Assembly: GCA_009731375.1 (NCBI GenBank)
Contig: BJOX01000029.1
Span: 373,776-437,775 of the forward strand
Length of the DNA stretch: 64,000 nucleotides
Reading direction: 5' to 3'
Origin: Paulinella micropora
Taxonomy: Eukaryota; Cercozoa; Imbricatea; Euglyphida
Below the pieces are notes generated by a model. That model searched no databases. It saw nothing but the letters and a program-made list of their open reading frames with translations, and had not been told where the DNA came from. Both the position numbers and the translations under genes were made by a program. The first letter of the stretch is position 1; every line of letters starts with the position of its first letter. This document shows positions 30,204 through 40,956 of the stretch, piece by piece.

Positions 30204-30800
30204 GTGGGCGCTTGTGCGTTTGGCTTCCTTGAGACGGTCCGAGCCTCCGTGAGTGGGATGCCCTGGTTTGCGTCCCATGCTAAGACGGTACCCCCTGCAG
30301 ACCGACAGGTGACTTCCCTGTTACCCCCTACTACTAGTACCAGTCCGTCTACGGCCCCCTCAACCTTAGCTGAGCCTGATAGTCCTACCCGACTAGGTAC
30401 CGGAGAGCGGGAGAGTCGACTCCGAGCCGTGGCAGAGCAGCAAGAGGAGATGCGCCGGTTGCATCGTCCGGCGTTGAGCGGTGAGGAAGAAAAAGATGAA
30501 GCTGACTTCCGGAACAGGTGGGGAGAATGGACTAGGCTGTTGTACGACTGGGCGCAGGGGAGTGAGTATCCCATGAACAAGCCTAGATGGCCGAGACATT
30601 GGGCCGTAGAAGGAGCAGCAGCAAATAGTGCCGTGGGGTTTCAACCTCGTACTAAGCCAGTCCGGGAAAGGGTGGTAGGCGGTGAGAGCGTACTAGAGAA
30701 GGAATACGCAAGTTTGCCGGAAGCCGAGGGAGAAGCTGACCCGGTTGACGACCTAGTTCGTTTCATGAACGCGGATGGATGGCTAAGGGGATCCGGCTAG
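30204..30800 (+). CDS. Copia pre-protease ORF
   Basis: 198 codons, no recognised domain, a Thr/Ser/Pro-rich first third and a more globular remainder. Its end overlaps the start of the protease ORF by 22 nt, so the two were probably one frame before an indel. Confidence 0.4.
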   Translation: MGACAFGFLETVRASVSGMPWFASHAKTVPPADRQVTSLLPPTTSTSPSTAPSTLAEPDSPTRLGTGERESRLRAVAEQQEEMRRLHRPALSGEEEKDEADFRNRWGEWTRLLYDWAQGSEYPMNKPRWPRHWAVEGAAANSAVGFQPRTKPVRERVVGGESVLEKEYASLPEAEGEADPVDDLVRFMNADGWLRGSG

Positions 30801-31087
30801 CAGAACAAGCCCTCCTAGGAAGGGGTGCGGACAAAGACCCCATGTTCGATTTGGGAGCTACGTTGCACTTTGTGCCGGCCGGAGCTGAACAACGCTTGTT
30901 CAACATTCAGCGAGGGATGAAACGGGTAGATACGGTCAACGGGGAGACCACCGTGACTAAGAAGGGCTCATTAGACATGACGACCGTGAACGGAAAGGGG
31001 GAAAAGAACAAGTTACATCTAAGTAGTGTGTGGGTTAGCCCCGACATAGATGAAACCTTAGTCTCCGGGCATTTCCCCAGAGCTTAA
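30779..31087 (+). pseudogene. Copia aspartic protease, altered active site
   Basis: Matches the copia retropepsin layout: FDLGATLHFVP stands where the family normally has a D-S/T-G-A-T-x-H motif. The catalytic Asp is present but the conserved Ser/Thr is Leu, which would be expected to damage activity. The frame ends before the gag-pre-integrase region, which continues in another frame from 31088 onward. Confidence 0.7.
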
Positions 31088-31121
31088 GGCCGGGGTCCTT
31101 TACCTAGACGCCAAGGACAAA

Positions 31122-31984
31122 ATGTGGCGTTTCGTGACGTCCACCGACCAAGAGCTGGCTGCGGATAAGATTGAGGCTAGAGCTTTCTTTGGAAAGGAGA
31201 TGGCTAAGGTCACGGAGTTGACTAGTGAACAACTTCATCATAAGTTCGGAGGGCCCGGAAGCGGCATGCAGCGCCTCATCAGTGAAGCGTACGGGATCAA
31301 GTTAGTGGGTGACAAAACCCATGAGCAAGCGGTAAAAGAGTGTAAGGAGTGCCCAGCCGCCAAAGGGGGAAAAGTGAACCACCCGGCAAGCAACCAGTTG
31401 ACACAGGTAGGGAAGTTCGAAGCCGTGGCGTTCGATAAGTCCGGGTGCCTACGCAAACCCCTCTATGGGGGGTTTTGGTACGGCATGGTGGGAATCGAGG
31501 CTAACACCGGGTATGCGTTGGCCTCCTTCTAAAGGATGGCACCGCGGCACCACAAGTGCGTTTCATGCGGGAATGCATAAACTTCCTTGAGACGCAAAGC
31601 GGCAAGAAGGTGAAGGAAGTCCGGGTAGACGGTGAGCATATCTCCGCTGACTTCAAGGAGCTAGTCCGGGACAAGGGAGTGAGGAAGAGGATCAACACCC
31701 TCAACGAACACAACAAGAACGCCTATGCCGAAGTGTCCCAACGTGACTTTTGGCGCAAAGCGCGCCATAACCTGGTTAAGGCTCAGCTGCCCTATGAACT
31801 ATTGGGATATGCGTGGCAGCACGCTATCCTCTTGCACAACCTTTCACCGAAGCGATCCGGTGGTGAGGTCCGGATGTTTGAGCTTATGCCCCGTAAAAGG
31901 AAGGTAAATTGGATAGATATTAGCTTACTTTCATCCTTTTGGGTGTCTATGCCACATTGTCATCGAGGGCAGGTTAGGACATGA
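31122..31984 (+). pseudogene. Copia integrase, frameshifted
   Basis: N-terminal zinc-binding region at 31122-31532 (LHHKFGGPGSGM, then CKECPA, an HHCC-type arrangement), then a frame change at about 31532-31556. The catalytic core continues in 31556-31984 (VRVDGEHIS, then NEHNKNAYAE), where D and E of the DDE triad can be placed by comparison with copia integrases. The end of the domain dissolves near 31910. Confidence 0.75.
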
Positions 31985-32000
31985 CGAGAGCCGGACGCAC

Positions 32001-32435
32001 ATGGCCGCCTGGTTAGGGCTGAGTTTGGAGTATTCCGCACACTTGATCCTGTGTGAAGGTAGGGTGTTCCCATGGCAAAACGTCAAGAACTTTTACGACA
32101 ACCAGCCGGCCTGGCCTTTGTTGCAACCCCTCTGGGAGAAGAAGGGCCTGAGCTTGGAGCCGTTCAAGGGAGACCCGTTAGTGGAAGACGCCGCCCTTGA
32201 GCAGCTGTTTGTCCCAAAGCCCCGGGTGGGGGTGACCGATCCCGGTGAAGGTAAGAAGGCCCCGGATCAGGGGGAGCTTGACAGCTCCGATTCCGACGGC
32301 GAAGTGGAGGAAGCGACCTCTGAGCAGGAAGCCGTGAAAGCCGAGAAAGAGGCCCCCGATCCCGACCCGGAAACAATAGAGGAGTTGAAGGGAAGGTGGG
32401 TGGAGACCCCAGCCACTCAGTGGGGCTGGGCTTGA
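32001..32435 (+). pseudogene. Copia integrase C-terminal and linker region
   Basis: Open frame of 144 codons between integrase and RT. The first part (WLGLSLEYSAHLILCEG, WQNVKNFYD) fits the integrase C-terminal region; the rest is an acidic linker rich in Glu, Asp and Pro. It ends in a stop just before the RT frame. Confidence 0.55.
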
Positions 32436-32448
32436 GCCAAGAAGACCT

Positions 32449-33468
32449 ATGGGGTGGGTTTTCGGGAAGGTCCGACGAGGTCAGGTGCAAGACGTGAGTG
32501 AACCCATATGGGTTAAGAAGCAGAAGAAGAACGGACCAGCCCACTGGCTAAAGTTTGAGGATGACGACTCCCCAGACCGTATGTTGGACTCGGAGATCGT
32601 CAAGTACCTTGCCGATGGTCCGGAGACCGCACATGCCGCCACGTTCACTAGACCGGTGAGTGAGAAGCAAGCTGATGAGCTAGGGTACTGGGACGACGCC
32701 CGAGCCGAAGAGATGGCTACGCTCTGGGAGAAGGGTTGCTTCCGGAGAGTCCGAGCCGACTTAGTAGACAAGAAAGACATTTGTGAAGGGCGGTTCGTTG
32801 ATGCCACCAAAGAGGCAGGGGGAGAGATCCTAAAGTTCAAAAGCCGATGGACGGCCAAGGGGTTTTCCATGATACAGGGATGGCATTTTGGGAAACGGGA
32901 CTTCCCAACCCCGTGTGCCCTTACCATCTTGATGCTTTTCGCCCTAACAGTGTTCTTTGGCTTAGTCTTGTCAAAGTGGGACGTTGGCACCGCATACACA
33001 GAGGCGTCTGCAGCTGAGCAGGGGTATCGCCCCAGTTACATCGTACCACCGTTTGGTTTAGAAGAGCCGGGGTATGTGTGGGAAATGCTTAAAGCCCTCT
33101 ATGGCAGACCGGACGCGGGCCGCAAATGGTGGCGGTACAAGCTAGTCCCGTTCTTAGAAGGTTTGGGCTTTAAGGCTCATGTCGTTTTTCCCTGCTTCTT
33201 TTGGCGCTGGCTACCCGGTAAGGACAAACCGGACTTTGTGTTCGTGCACGTCGACGACATGATGGGAGCGTTCAGTGGTAAGGATGTAGAAGTGGAGTTC
33301 TTAGCTGCTGGTAAGAAAGCCTTTAGGGTCTTTAAGCAAGAGGCGCCAACCAGGGTGGTAGGCTTGAACATCGAAGATAGGGAAGACTGTCGGTTAGGCC
33401 GGACGATCAAGATCTCTCAGGAGCACTTATCAAGGAGGCCGTTGAGAAGCTCCAGTGCACCGGTCTAG
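32449..33468 (+). CDS. Copia reverse transcriptase
   Basis: 339-codon open frame containing a copia-type RT: KFKSRWTAKGF, DVGTAYTEA (metal-binding Asp of motif A), PPFGLEEPGYVW, KALYGRPDAGRKWW, and the catalytic FVHVDDMMGAF (motif C, HVDD). It would copy element RNA into cDNA in virus-like particles. It is separated by stops and frame changes from integrase upstream and RNase H downstream, so the full polyprotein is not intact here. Confidence 0.85.
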   Translation: MGWVFGKVRRGQVQDVSEPIWVKKQKKNGPAHWLKFEDDDSPDRMLDSEIVKYLADGPETAHAATFTRPVSEKQADELGYWDDARAEEMATLWEKGCFRRVRADLVDKKDICEGRFVDATKEAGGEILKFKSRWTAKGFSMIQGWHFGKRDFPTPCALTILMLFALTVFFGLVLSKWDVGTAYTEASAAEQGYRPSYIVPPFGLEEPGYVWEMLKALYGRPDAGRKWWRYKLVPFLEGLGFKAHVVFPCFFWRWLPGKDKPDFVFVHVDDMMGAFSGKDVEVEFLAAGKKAFRVFKQEAPTRVVGLNIEDREDCRLGRTIKISQEHLSRRPLRSSSAPV

Positions 33469-33488
33469 CTACTGTCGACTCGCCGTGG

Positions 33489-34366
33489 TTGATGTCGGGG
33501 GTGCGGGCCGGAAAGCAGTCCGTGTTAGAGCAGTTCTCGCCGCAGCACATCGTAGGTGTCCTCTTGTGGACACGTATCACTCGGCATGAGGTGTTGGGCC
33601 CGCTCGGGGAGGTAGCGACCCATGCCTCCAAGCCCGAGTTGTTCAATTATCAGCAAGCCGAGCAGGTTGTGCGGTACCTTAACGGTACGCGTTCAAAAGG
33701 CATTCGCTTTACTAAAGCGAACGGCACCCGCTTGATGTCGTGGCCCGACTCAAGTTGGAAGGGTACGCCGGAAGATCGTCGCGCCCAGTTGGCGGGCTTT
33801 CACTTCTTTAGGGTGGCTCAGTGCTCCCCTTCTGCATGAAACGGAACGTGTCGGTGGTCCTCCCGAAGGACGCGGCCCTGTGTGCGCGTGTGGAAGAGAA
33901 GGCGCGAGCGCTGAGCGACGAGCTGGTGGCGGCTGTGCCCGGTAGCGGGGACCCAGAAGAGGCGGCGGTCGGAGCGCGTCTGGTGCCAGCGGCACCCGAA
34001 GCCTCCTCATGTGAGGCGGAGGTTTATGCAATGGTGGAGTCTTATCATGGACAAGACAAGATTGTGAACTTTGAGCAGGGAATCGCAGACGGCCGGGTCG
34101 CGGACGCCATGGGGCCGTACGGGTGGGGGCAGTCCCTCATCCTGTACGGCGACAACCAGGGAGCGTTGGACCTCGCCGACAGCAATGTGTTTGCTAGGAA
34201 GCTGGGACACGTGGACCTGCGATGCGCCATCATCAACCAGAAGGTGGACGCCGGGCTCGTTGTCAACGAGAAGGTGGGCTCAACCGACAATCTGGCCGAC
34301 ATAAACACTAAGGCTATGCGGGGTGAGCCTTACGACCGTCGGGTTCGGCGCGTGGCCCAGGATTAA
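33489..34366 (+). pseudogene. Copia RNase H, two frames
   Basis: End of the RT connection (ATHASKPELFNYQQAEQVVR, which fits the usual copia stretch before RNase H) and RNase H with WPDSSWKGT (first Asp), SSCEAEVYAMVE (Glu), LILYGDNQGALDLA (Asp) and STDNLADINTKAM (last Asp). The reading frame changes at about 33820-33840 and a stop separates the halves, so this copy is not translatable as one domain. Confidence 0.75.
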
Positions 34367-34735
34367 AGACTCGGGGAACCGCTCCCTCTTAGAGGGACAA
34401 ACCCTCGACAGCAGGACTTTCTCCAACATGGACTTTGGGTAGGACTCTTGTCAGGTTCCCGGTGGTCCGGGGATAGATATTAACAATTAGGTGACTAGAT
34501 TGCCGAACTCCACAAGCTGTGGAGACGTAGGCTAGCACCTCTGCTTTCGCTTAGTCTTATTTTTGTGCACTGTTGTGCCTGTAGCGCTTTAGTTGATATA
34601 GTGCAGCTTTTAGCCGAACTCCACTGGAGACGTAGGGTAGCTCACTTTGCGCTTGCTCATTTTTCTAATCTAGTTGTTAGTAGCACGGTAGGGTAGGACA
34701 CTGACTTGTAAGGGAATCTAATTAAGGGGGAGCAT
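34367..34735 (+). other. Copia 3' untranslated region with polypurine tract
   Basis: Non-coding; contains two related segments ('tgccgaactccac..gagacgtagg' near 34501 and 34612) and ends in the purine tract before the LTR. Confidence 0.6.
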
Positions 34736-35076
34736 TGGACAATTAATTAGACCCTTCCTCCTCAGCTATGTCCATATTGCTATTTTATACGTTAGCATTA
34801 TTCGTCACGGTCAGTAGTATTATTAGTTATTAATACAGTCATTTAGAGTACCTTTTCTGGTACTGGTGGCACTAGCTTTTTACCACTACCATTATTGCCC
34901 ATATCAGGCCGTTTCGTGGGTCATATTCTGGAGGTACATCTTTTGTGTGACGTCATCAGTTGGACTGGCGGGAATTGTTCAGTATTGTTAACGTGGGAAG
35001 CAGTTGGCCGGTAGGAGGGGGACGCCCCGAGTTCCGGTTGCCGTTTGCAGAAGTCGCGAGGGTTTTTCTCCCAACG
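34736..35076 (+). repeat. 3' LTR of copia element 1
   Basis: Starts TGGACAATTAATTAG after 'aagggggagcat' and ends near 'ctcccaacg', directly abutting the right inverted-repeat arm. Confidence 0.88.
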
Positions 35077-35612
35077 GTCACTTCGTTTACTATTTACGTA
35101 GATTTCTATAGTACTTGTTTGCAGACTTGGAATGCAAAGTACGAACCGTCACACGACCGTGCCTGAACGTAGCCTCGATTGTGAGTTGGTGAGCTCGCGT
35201 AACTTGAAACAGCTGACGGTAAAACACTTGAAGGATCATCTGGCTTCAGCTCTAACTTATAATTTCAAGTGTCCGAAATTTGCATTTGGAAAAAGTTTTC
35301 CACAGTTGTCAGTCATTCTAGCTTCCTTGTCTACAACTTGAATTTACCGCGACGTGCGTGTTTCACTGGAACTTGAATAAGGAAAAAAGGTATTAATAAT
35401 ATTAATAGAGTGGGGAAAAGGCAATAGTTAATCTTTTGTAAAAAGAACTTTGGCTTGATCGTTTGAAGTCATTTCTGAACGAAATCGAAAACTATTAATA
35501 GTTAGTGAAGTCGAAACGTCGTGCAGAGGAGAATCTAACTGGCCGGCCAAAAACAGTGAAAAATCAACGGTAGTAATTTTGGCCGGTCGTTAAAGTGCTC
35601 AGTCTGATAGCT
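35077..35612 (-). repeat. Right arm of long inverted repeat (foldback element)
   Basis: Reverse complement of 25078-25645 with scattered differences. A short ORF at 35132-35341 lies wholly inside it and is not supported as a gene. Confidence 0.82.
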
Positions 35613-35814
35613 TCCCCTTCCCCCCCCCCCACCCCCCAAGCCCAGACCTAACGGTTGAGTAGAGTTACGTACAGAATGAGTGACTAACGATGGGTCAGTG
35701 ACTTGTCTCGCTGAAAGGAAAAGGAGAAAAGAGAAAGATGTGTCTTATTACATTGTACACGAGGGAATCGGCGCTTTTGAATGATGATCAGCTGGGGCCG
35801 CTCAGCTCCAGAGA
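35613..35814. other. Spacer with short poly-C, no gene seen
   Basis: A C-rich run near 35618-35640, then unique sequence leading into the ankyrin-like pseudogene. Confidence 0.5.
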
Positions 35815-36270
35815 ATGCACACGCTGATGTTGGAGCAACTAACCAGAGACCGGGACCTGCAAAAAGAGGTCTTGGCCAGACTACGCTTAGTTATTCATGA
35901 AGAATTTACCTGGCGGGCGCTGACGAAGTTTGGCACGGCCAGCAAGCTTGTAGACGCGCTGTTCGTCACGTAGCAGGTCGACATTGACTTCCCCAGCGAC
36001 TTCCACGGGAGCGACCAGTTGCGCTTGACGCTGCTGATGCGGCTGGCCCGGTTCGATCCCGCCGAACATCTAGCCTGGGCCCTGGACCGAGGGGCAGATC
36101 CTAACGTTTGTGATCATCGAGGCATTAGCGTTCTCATCGTAGCTCTGGACTTCAACTCTGAGCCTAGGCACCGCACACTCAACCCGAAAGCCCGCGCGCG
36201 CATGGTCAAACTCCTCCTGTCCGTGGCAGGAGGGGACAGCAAGGGTAACACGTATCAACGGACACGGTAA
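35815..36270 (+). pseudogene. Ankyrin-repeat-like gene fragment with in-frame stop
   Basis: One reading frame from ATG at 35815 to TAA at 36268-36270 (152 codons) interrupted by a single TAG at about 35971. The second half reads like an ankyrin repeat: AWALDRGADPNVCDHRGIS, followed by ARMVKLLLSVAGGD. The first half is an amphipathic stretch (LEQLTRDRDLQKEVLARLR). It probably derives from a cellular ankyrin gene now truncated between two copia insertions. No introns or upstream promoter recognised. Confidence 0.55.
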
Positions 36271-36561
36271 ACCGGTTACGGTGTCAAGGCCTGTGCTACT
36301 TGACACTAGGTTACCCGTGAATATTGCGTCGACCGGCAGGATGGATCACATCCATCATCGGTCTGTCGTTCATCAGAATGGACAGTTACTTATTCTAAAA
36401 CACCCCGTAAGAATTGAGGAGAGAGACGTGCTAGTAAGAGGCAGACTCATGTCAACCCTCCTTTAGCATGACGAGTTTGACACTCCATTAGACATCAACG
36501 ACCGTTACGAGCCTCCACACAAGCAAAGTAGAGAGGTAGTGGGGTGAAAGGGGAGGGAAAC

Positions 36562-36617
<56 letters not shown>

Positions 36618-36710
36618 GAGTGTAGACAGTCAGAAGGCAAAACGGGGGAGGTAACGCTGTATGCGTCTTATCCCCGCAAGCCAGGTTCAATCAGGAAGGT
36701 ATATATAGAA

Positions 36711-37356
36711 TTGTTCCACTATGCTTGTGGACACTATAGCGTTAAGAAGATGAGAGCTCTGGCGAATGCATTAGGCATAAAGCTAGTAGGAGACGAGAAG
36801 AAAGTAGACTACTGTGAAGCCTGCATGATACTAATAGGTAAGGCGAAGCAGTTGCCTAGGTTTAAGGTCAATAGGATAGAGAGAGCTAGTAAGCCAGGAG
36901 TAGTACTGCACATAGACACCGGGACGTGGTCAGCATGTTCAATACACGGGAAGAGACATACATCTTCGGTTACGGATGATTACTCGTTGTTTATTAAAGA
37001 TTATTATCTTTCGCATAAGAACGAATTTATTTGACTGCATTAAGCAGGCGGTAGCATTTTACGAGAGACAGACGGGAAATAGAGTTAGAGAGATAAGGTG
37101 TGATCAGGAGTTTGACATCCCGAAAGAAGTGATAGAGTGGTGGAAGCCGAGGCAGTTTATATGGAAGACCTCAGCAACGGGGGACAAGGATGGAAACCCC
37201 ATAGCTGAGAAAGCTAATGATATAGCGGCAGGAGCCGCAAGGGCTATGCGGTATCATTCTGCCCATTTCATTTTGGGCAGAAATGGAGCATTCTGCCACC
37301 ACCCTCCACATCTTGCCCGCCACTCATGGGCCAAGAAAGGGGATTTCCCCATATGA
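36711..37356 (+). pseudogene. Copia 2 integrase, frameshifted
   Basis: Zinc-binding start FHYACGHYSVKKM and CEACMI, then IDTGTWSACSIHGKRH and SSVTDDYSLF, which fit the first two acidic positions of the copia DDE core. The frame changes near 37030 and the core continues as IRCDQEFDIPKEVIEWW and GNPIAEKAND. Truncated by a stop at 37354. Confidence 0.75.
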
Positions 37357-37465
37357 GCAGCTTTTAAGCAGAAAACCTTTCCTAACCCACCTCAGACCAA
37401 TAGGATGCATGGGAGTTATGTACACAGGTAAAGGTAGAAAAGGTTAGTTTAGAGGAAAGAAGGTC

Positions 37466-38455
37466 ATGCTAGTAGGGTTCGACTTGTTTAGGGAGTTATA
37501 CAGAGTGTGGGACGGTAGGAAGGTGATAGCAGGAGTTAGAAACGTGCGGTTTAATCCGTACATGATAGGTAAGGAAGCACACCCAGATAGGACAGTAGAG
37601 TGGGATGAGGATGTAGCTGAGGGGGAGAGTGAGAGTAAGGATGTCGATGTCGAACAGCCACACACCACAACCTCCACCACCACAGCCACCACCACCCAAA
37701 CACAAAAGGACACGACACAGACTCATGACGATGACGACTCATATTACCATGTCGATGATGTTAGTCAGTCAGACAGTCAACAAGAGCAGGGGGAGTATGG
37801 AGGGGACACAGGGGGAGACAGCTTAGATCACAATCACACACCAACACAAGATAGCTTCTCTACACAGGACATCGACACAACATCGACAGCTGCACCCCAT
37901 CCCACCGATACAACCCCACAGACAACCAACACAGGACTAGGACACGCACACACACTCACAGATGCATCTGATCCACAGACACAACACGAGAGAAGAGCAG
38001 ATGAAGAGAGTGAGCAGCCTAGTAAAGGAAGCACATGGGAGCAAAGTGATAAGATCACAGAAGCTAACATAGTTCACGAAGGAAAGAGAGCAAGACGACA
38101 AGCACAACAACCACAATCACGACCGCATACTGAACTAAAACGAGAACGAAAGGTAGTTGAGGTTCAGAAACTAGAGGGAGTGAGAGTGAGAGTCCCTGCA
38201 AGAGAGTGGGGAGAGGAGTGGGCAGAGAAGACTTACGGAGAAGGATGGGAGAGCAAAGTACGCATAGGAATAGTGAAGCAGAAATGTGCCCCCAAAGACA
38301 GGTTAAAAGTTAGAAAACAACCTAAGCCATCTCACTTTGTACAGTTTGAAGACAAACTAGAGAAGATGCTAGATTCAGAGATCAGCAAGTACAGGGTAAG
38401 TGAGGGAGAGTCCGTATTGCCTGCCGGAGAGTCGGAGAGTGCTGTTATGTCATGA
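37466..38455 (+). pseudogene. Copia 2 integrase tail and disordered linker
   Basis: 329 codons. The first ~45 residues (GFDLFRELYRVWDGRKVI, then VRNVRFNPYMIGK) fit the integrase C-terminal region. The remainder is a long Thr/His/Gln/Glu/Asp-rich disordered linker such as occurs before the copia RT. It ends shortly after entering RT N-terminal sequence (HFVQFEDKLEKMLDSEISKY). Confidence 0.6.
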
Positions 38456-39698
38456 AAGATGCATGAATGAGCTGAATGAGCTTTTGCTTTATCTTAACAT
38501 TCGTGTGCCGAAAGAGATAGCAGAGCAGAGTATGACAGCGAAAGCTTTGCAAGAAGGCATGAAGAAGGAGATACAGTCTCTTAAAGACTTTAAGACATAC
38601 ACTTGGGTTAACTATAGTGAAACCAAAAAGGCTGGAGTCAGCAAGATAGTTAGGCTCACATGGGTTCATATGTTAAGTCTAGACTAGCTTTGAGGGGAGA
38701 CATGTTAGAGCCAGGAGTTAGTTTTAACCCTGACCAATTGTTTGTTCCTTGTGCCTCGCTTCGCTCACTGCTAATGCTTGCAAAGCTTGCTGCTTGGCAT
38801 GGCCATAAGCTGTATGGTTTTGTTTTAAGAATGCCTACCTAAATGCGCGAATGCATGACCCTGTGTTTGCATATGCTCCTGATGGGTTAGACAGAGAGGG
38901 GCATGAGGGGATGACTTTGCGCATTGATGGTGCTTTGTATGGCGCGCCGCAGCAGGCCGTAGATGGTATGAGATATTAGCCCCGAAGTTAAAGGAGCTCG
39001 GCTTTAGGCTTTTAGACTCAGACCTCTGTATGTTTGTTGAGAATGACAAGCCCATAAGAGAAGCCATAGTGGGGATTTTTCATGTAGATGACTTAATCTT
39101 TACGGCGCCTAGCATGAACGCGTATGAAGATTTTGCAAGTGCTTTGGAGAAGCATTTCCCCCTAAAACGGCTAGGAGTTGCAAGGGAGTTCAAAGGGATT
39201 GAAACAGTACAGGAAGGAGGACGAATTGTCCTTCATCAACGTAAGTACCAGTTACAGGTGTTAAGGGAGTTTGGGTATGGTAAGTCCCGCCCCGTAAGCA
39301 CCCCTGCACTAGATCAGTTGCCCTTAGCTATGTCCGATGATGCAGCGTTGCGTAAGTTCGCTATAGCTAGCATAGTTGGTAGTCTTCTTTATTTAGCTAA
39401 GATGACTAGGCCGGATATAGAACAAACGCTCAATGCAGCTAGTGTTATGCAGACCATAGATAAGGAAGTCACTTATGCAAAGTTAGGAAGGATATTGCGG
39501 TATTTAATTGGCTCATTTCGCGGTTTGGCATTTCACGGGCCTAAATCCTCGGAAGAGGGTCAATCCTATCCAAAAGTCACGTTATGGCCTGATGCGGCCC
39601 ATAAGGTTTGCAATAAAACCGGAAAGTCACGTACGGGAAACGTAATTCTATGGGGAGCGGATCCTATAGGTTGGCTTCTAAGAGACAGAGTAGGATAG
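38400..39698 (+). pseudogene. Copia 2 reverse transcriptase, frameshifted
   Basis: RT start in 38400-38687 and small pieces to about 38990. The C-terminal half is intact in 39030-39698: GIFHVDDLIFTA (motif C), then the copia hallmark SIVGSLLYLAKMTRPDI and the start of RNase H (LWPDAAHKVC). The region holding motif A is broken by indels and an apparent deletion. Confidence 0.75.
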
Positions 39699-40054
39699 CC
39701 CTTAGTTCGAATGATGTTGAAATATTTGCAGCAGCAGAATGTATTAGAGAGGGTCTAGCTGTAGGTCATGTTAGACAGGAACTCGGAATTCCGCAAAAAG
39801 GTCCGGTTGAATTATTCGAGGATAATACCCAAACAATTCTCGCAGGCGAACGGGGGTTATCCGGACCACGCACCAAACATATACCTCTCGAACTACATTT
39901 CATACATCATTCACAGAGAGATGGTGAGATAAAGTTTATTAAAGTCAGTACTAAGAAACAAATCGGTGATCTACTCACCAAACCATTACCTCGTGATCAG
40001 TTCATGTATCTATTGAACAAATTCACGGTCATCGTTCCGGAATCCCCGGAATGA
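39650..40054 (+). CDS. Copia 2 RNase H
   Basis: 134 codons: ASKRQSRIALSSNDVEIFA and AECIRE (catalytic Glu), LFEDNTQTILAGERG (Asp), RTKHIPLELHFI, and STKKQIGDLLTKPLPRDQF, the standard end of copia pol. It starts within the preceding ORF, so the domain is split across two frames. Confidence 0.75.
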   Translation: MGSGSYRLASKRQSRIALSSNDVEIFAAAECIREGLAVGHVRQELGIPQKGPVELFEDNTQTILAGERGLSGPRTKHIPLELHFIHHSQRDGEIKFIKVSTKKQIGDLLTKPLPRDQFMYLLNKFTVIVPESPE

Positions 40055-40470
40055 TCGCAGGTGTTTCCCCGATGTTTTGTATTTTGTTCTTCTTTGTGTT
40101 TTCTTTTGTGCGAGTGTGTCCTCTCCTATAGGTGTTGATCTGGGCGCCCGTGGCAATCGGATCGTAGGATCGAGGCCGTTGGTGGCGGGCCTCCGGAGGC
40201 TTGCCGGGACTCGGGTGGCGGGTGGCGACCCCCACCAGACATTTTCGGCGACCGGTGGCAGCGGAGATCGGACAACTTACCTTCAACGCAAAGAACTGAT
40301 CGCTTACTTTCTTTTCACTTTTTTCACACACCTCTACTATATTTATATATGTAATTTTTCTAGACTTCTAATACCCGGAAGCGCTTGCAAATTTTTCATT
40401 TGCTTAAGAACAATAAGACACTTATGACGGATAGTTATAGCATTGACAAATAACTAAGGGGGAGCGTTGG

Positions 40471-40790
40471 TAATAGCTATTTCAATTTTAATTACCGTTA
40501 CGTGGATAGTTGATTTGTCAATTGGACGGACAGTCAATAATGCCAATGTTAATTGTAAGGACTTAATACATCATTTACCAGTCATAATTATAACTACGTA
40601 ACTTGGTCATCTAAGTTAGTCAGTTTTGTGACGTGGCAGCTTCTGTGTGACGTGGCAGATTCTCCCGCGGTTGGTTCAGTTCTCTTACTTATGCGAGTTA
40701 TTAAAGTGTGTTTCCTTACTGCGAGACAGTCTTGCTAGAGTAGCCCGGAGTGATCCTGAAAGGGATCGGTAAAGGTTCCCGATAGCGAGT
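40471..40790 (+). repeat. LTR of copia 2
   Basis: Follows 'aactaagggggagcg'. Matches about 50490-50790 in segments such as 'agctatttcaatt', 'cagtcttgctag' and 'gtagcccgga'. Right boundary near 'ggttcccgatagcga' is approximate. Confidence 0.65.
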
Positions 40791-40951
40791 CTCTCAAAGT
40801 CGAGGGATGAAGTGGTGGTGTCTGTGTCTGATGGACTTTGAGATTCGTCTTCTTCCGGAGGTGTCAGTCCACCCAACACAGCCTCGAGATCCTCTATCTC
40901 CTTGACCATGTAAGGGAAAGATGAAACGATGCCCCGTGCAAACGGGTTGTT
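40791..40951 (-). pseudogene. C-terminal piece of an interrupted unknown gene
   Basis: On the minus strand this reads NNPFARGIVSSFPYMVKEIE, then LEAVLGGLTPPEEDE and an acidic Ser/Thr tail. It continues in frame from the piece at 48531-49405 if the retroelement at 40957-48525 and one copy of its ATTTT duplication are removed. Function unknown. The reading runs into the copia LTR near 40790. Confidence 0.5.
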
Positions 40952-40956
40952 ATTTT

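Larger units (their letters stand above)
25804..35076 (+). mobile_element. Ty1/copia LTR retrotransposon 1
   Basis: Two LTRs enclose gag, protease, integrase, reverse transcriptase and RNase H in copia order (integrase before RT). A purine tract 'aaggggga' precedes the 3' LTR. The pol region is spread over all three frames with several stops, so the copy is probably dead. It inserted at the inner edge of a foldback element's right arm; 'ggtcac' flanks both ends. Confidence 0.9.
36281..40790 (+). mobile_element. Ty1/copia retrotransposon 2, decayed, 5' LTR not found
   Basis: Copia pol remnants in order: a possible protease trace (36281-36466, VLLDTRLPVNIAS), integrase (36711-37356), an acidic/Thr-rich linker (37466-38455), RT (38400-39698), RNase H (39650-40054), a 3' UTR with 'aagggggagcg', then an LTR from about 40471. 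It belongs to a family different from element 1 and shared with the fragment at 49440-50790. A (GA)n tract at 36571-36614 interrupts the 5' part. Confidence 0.82.
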
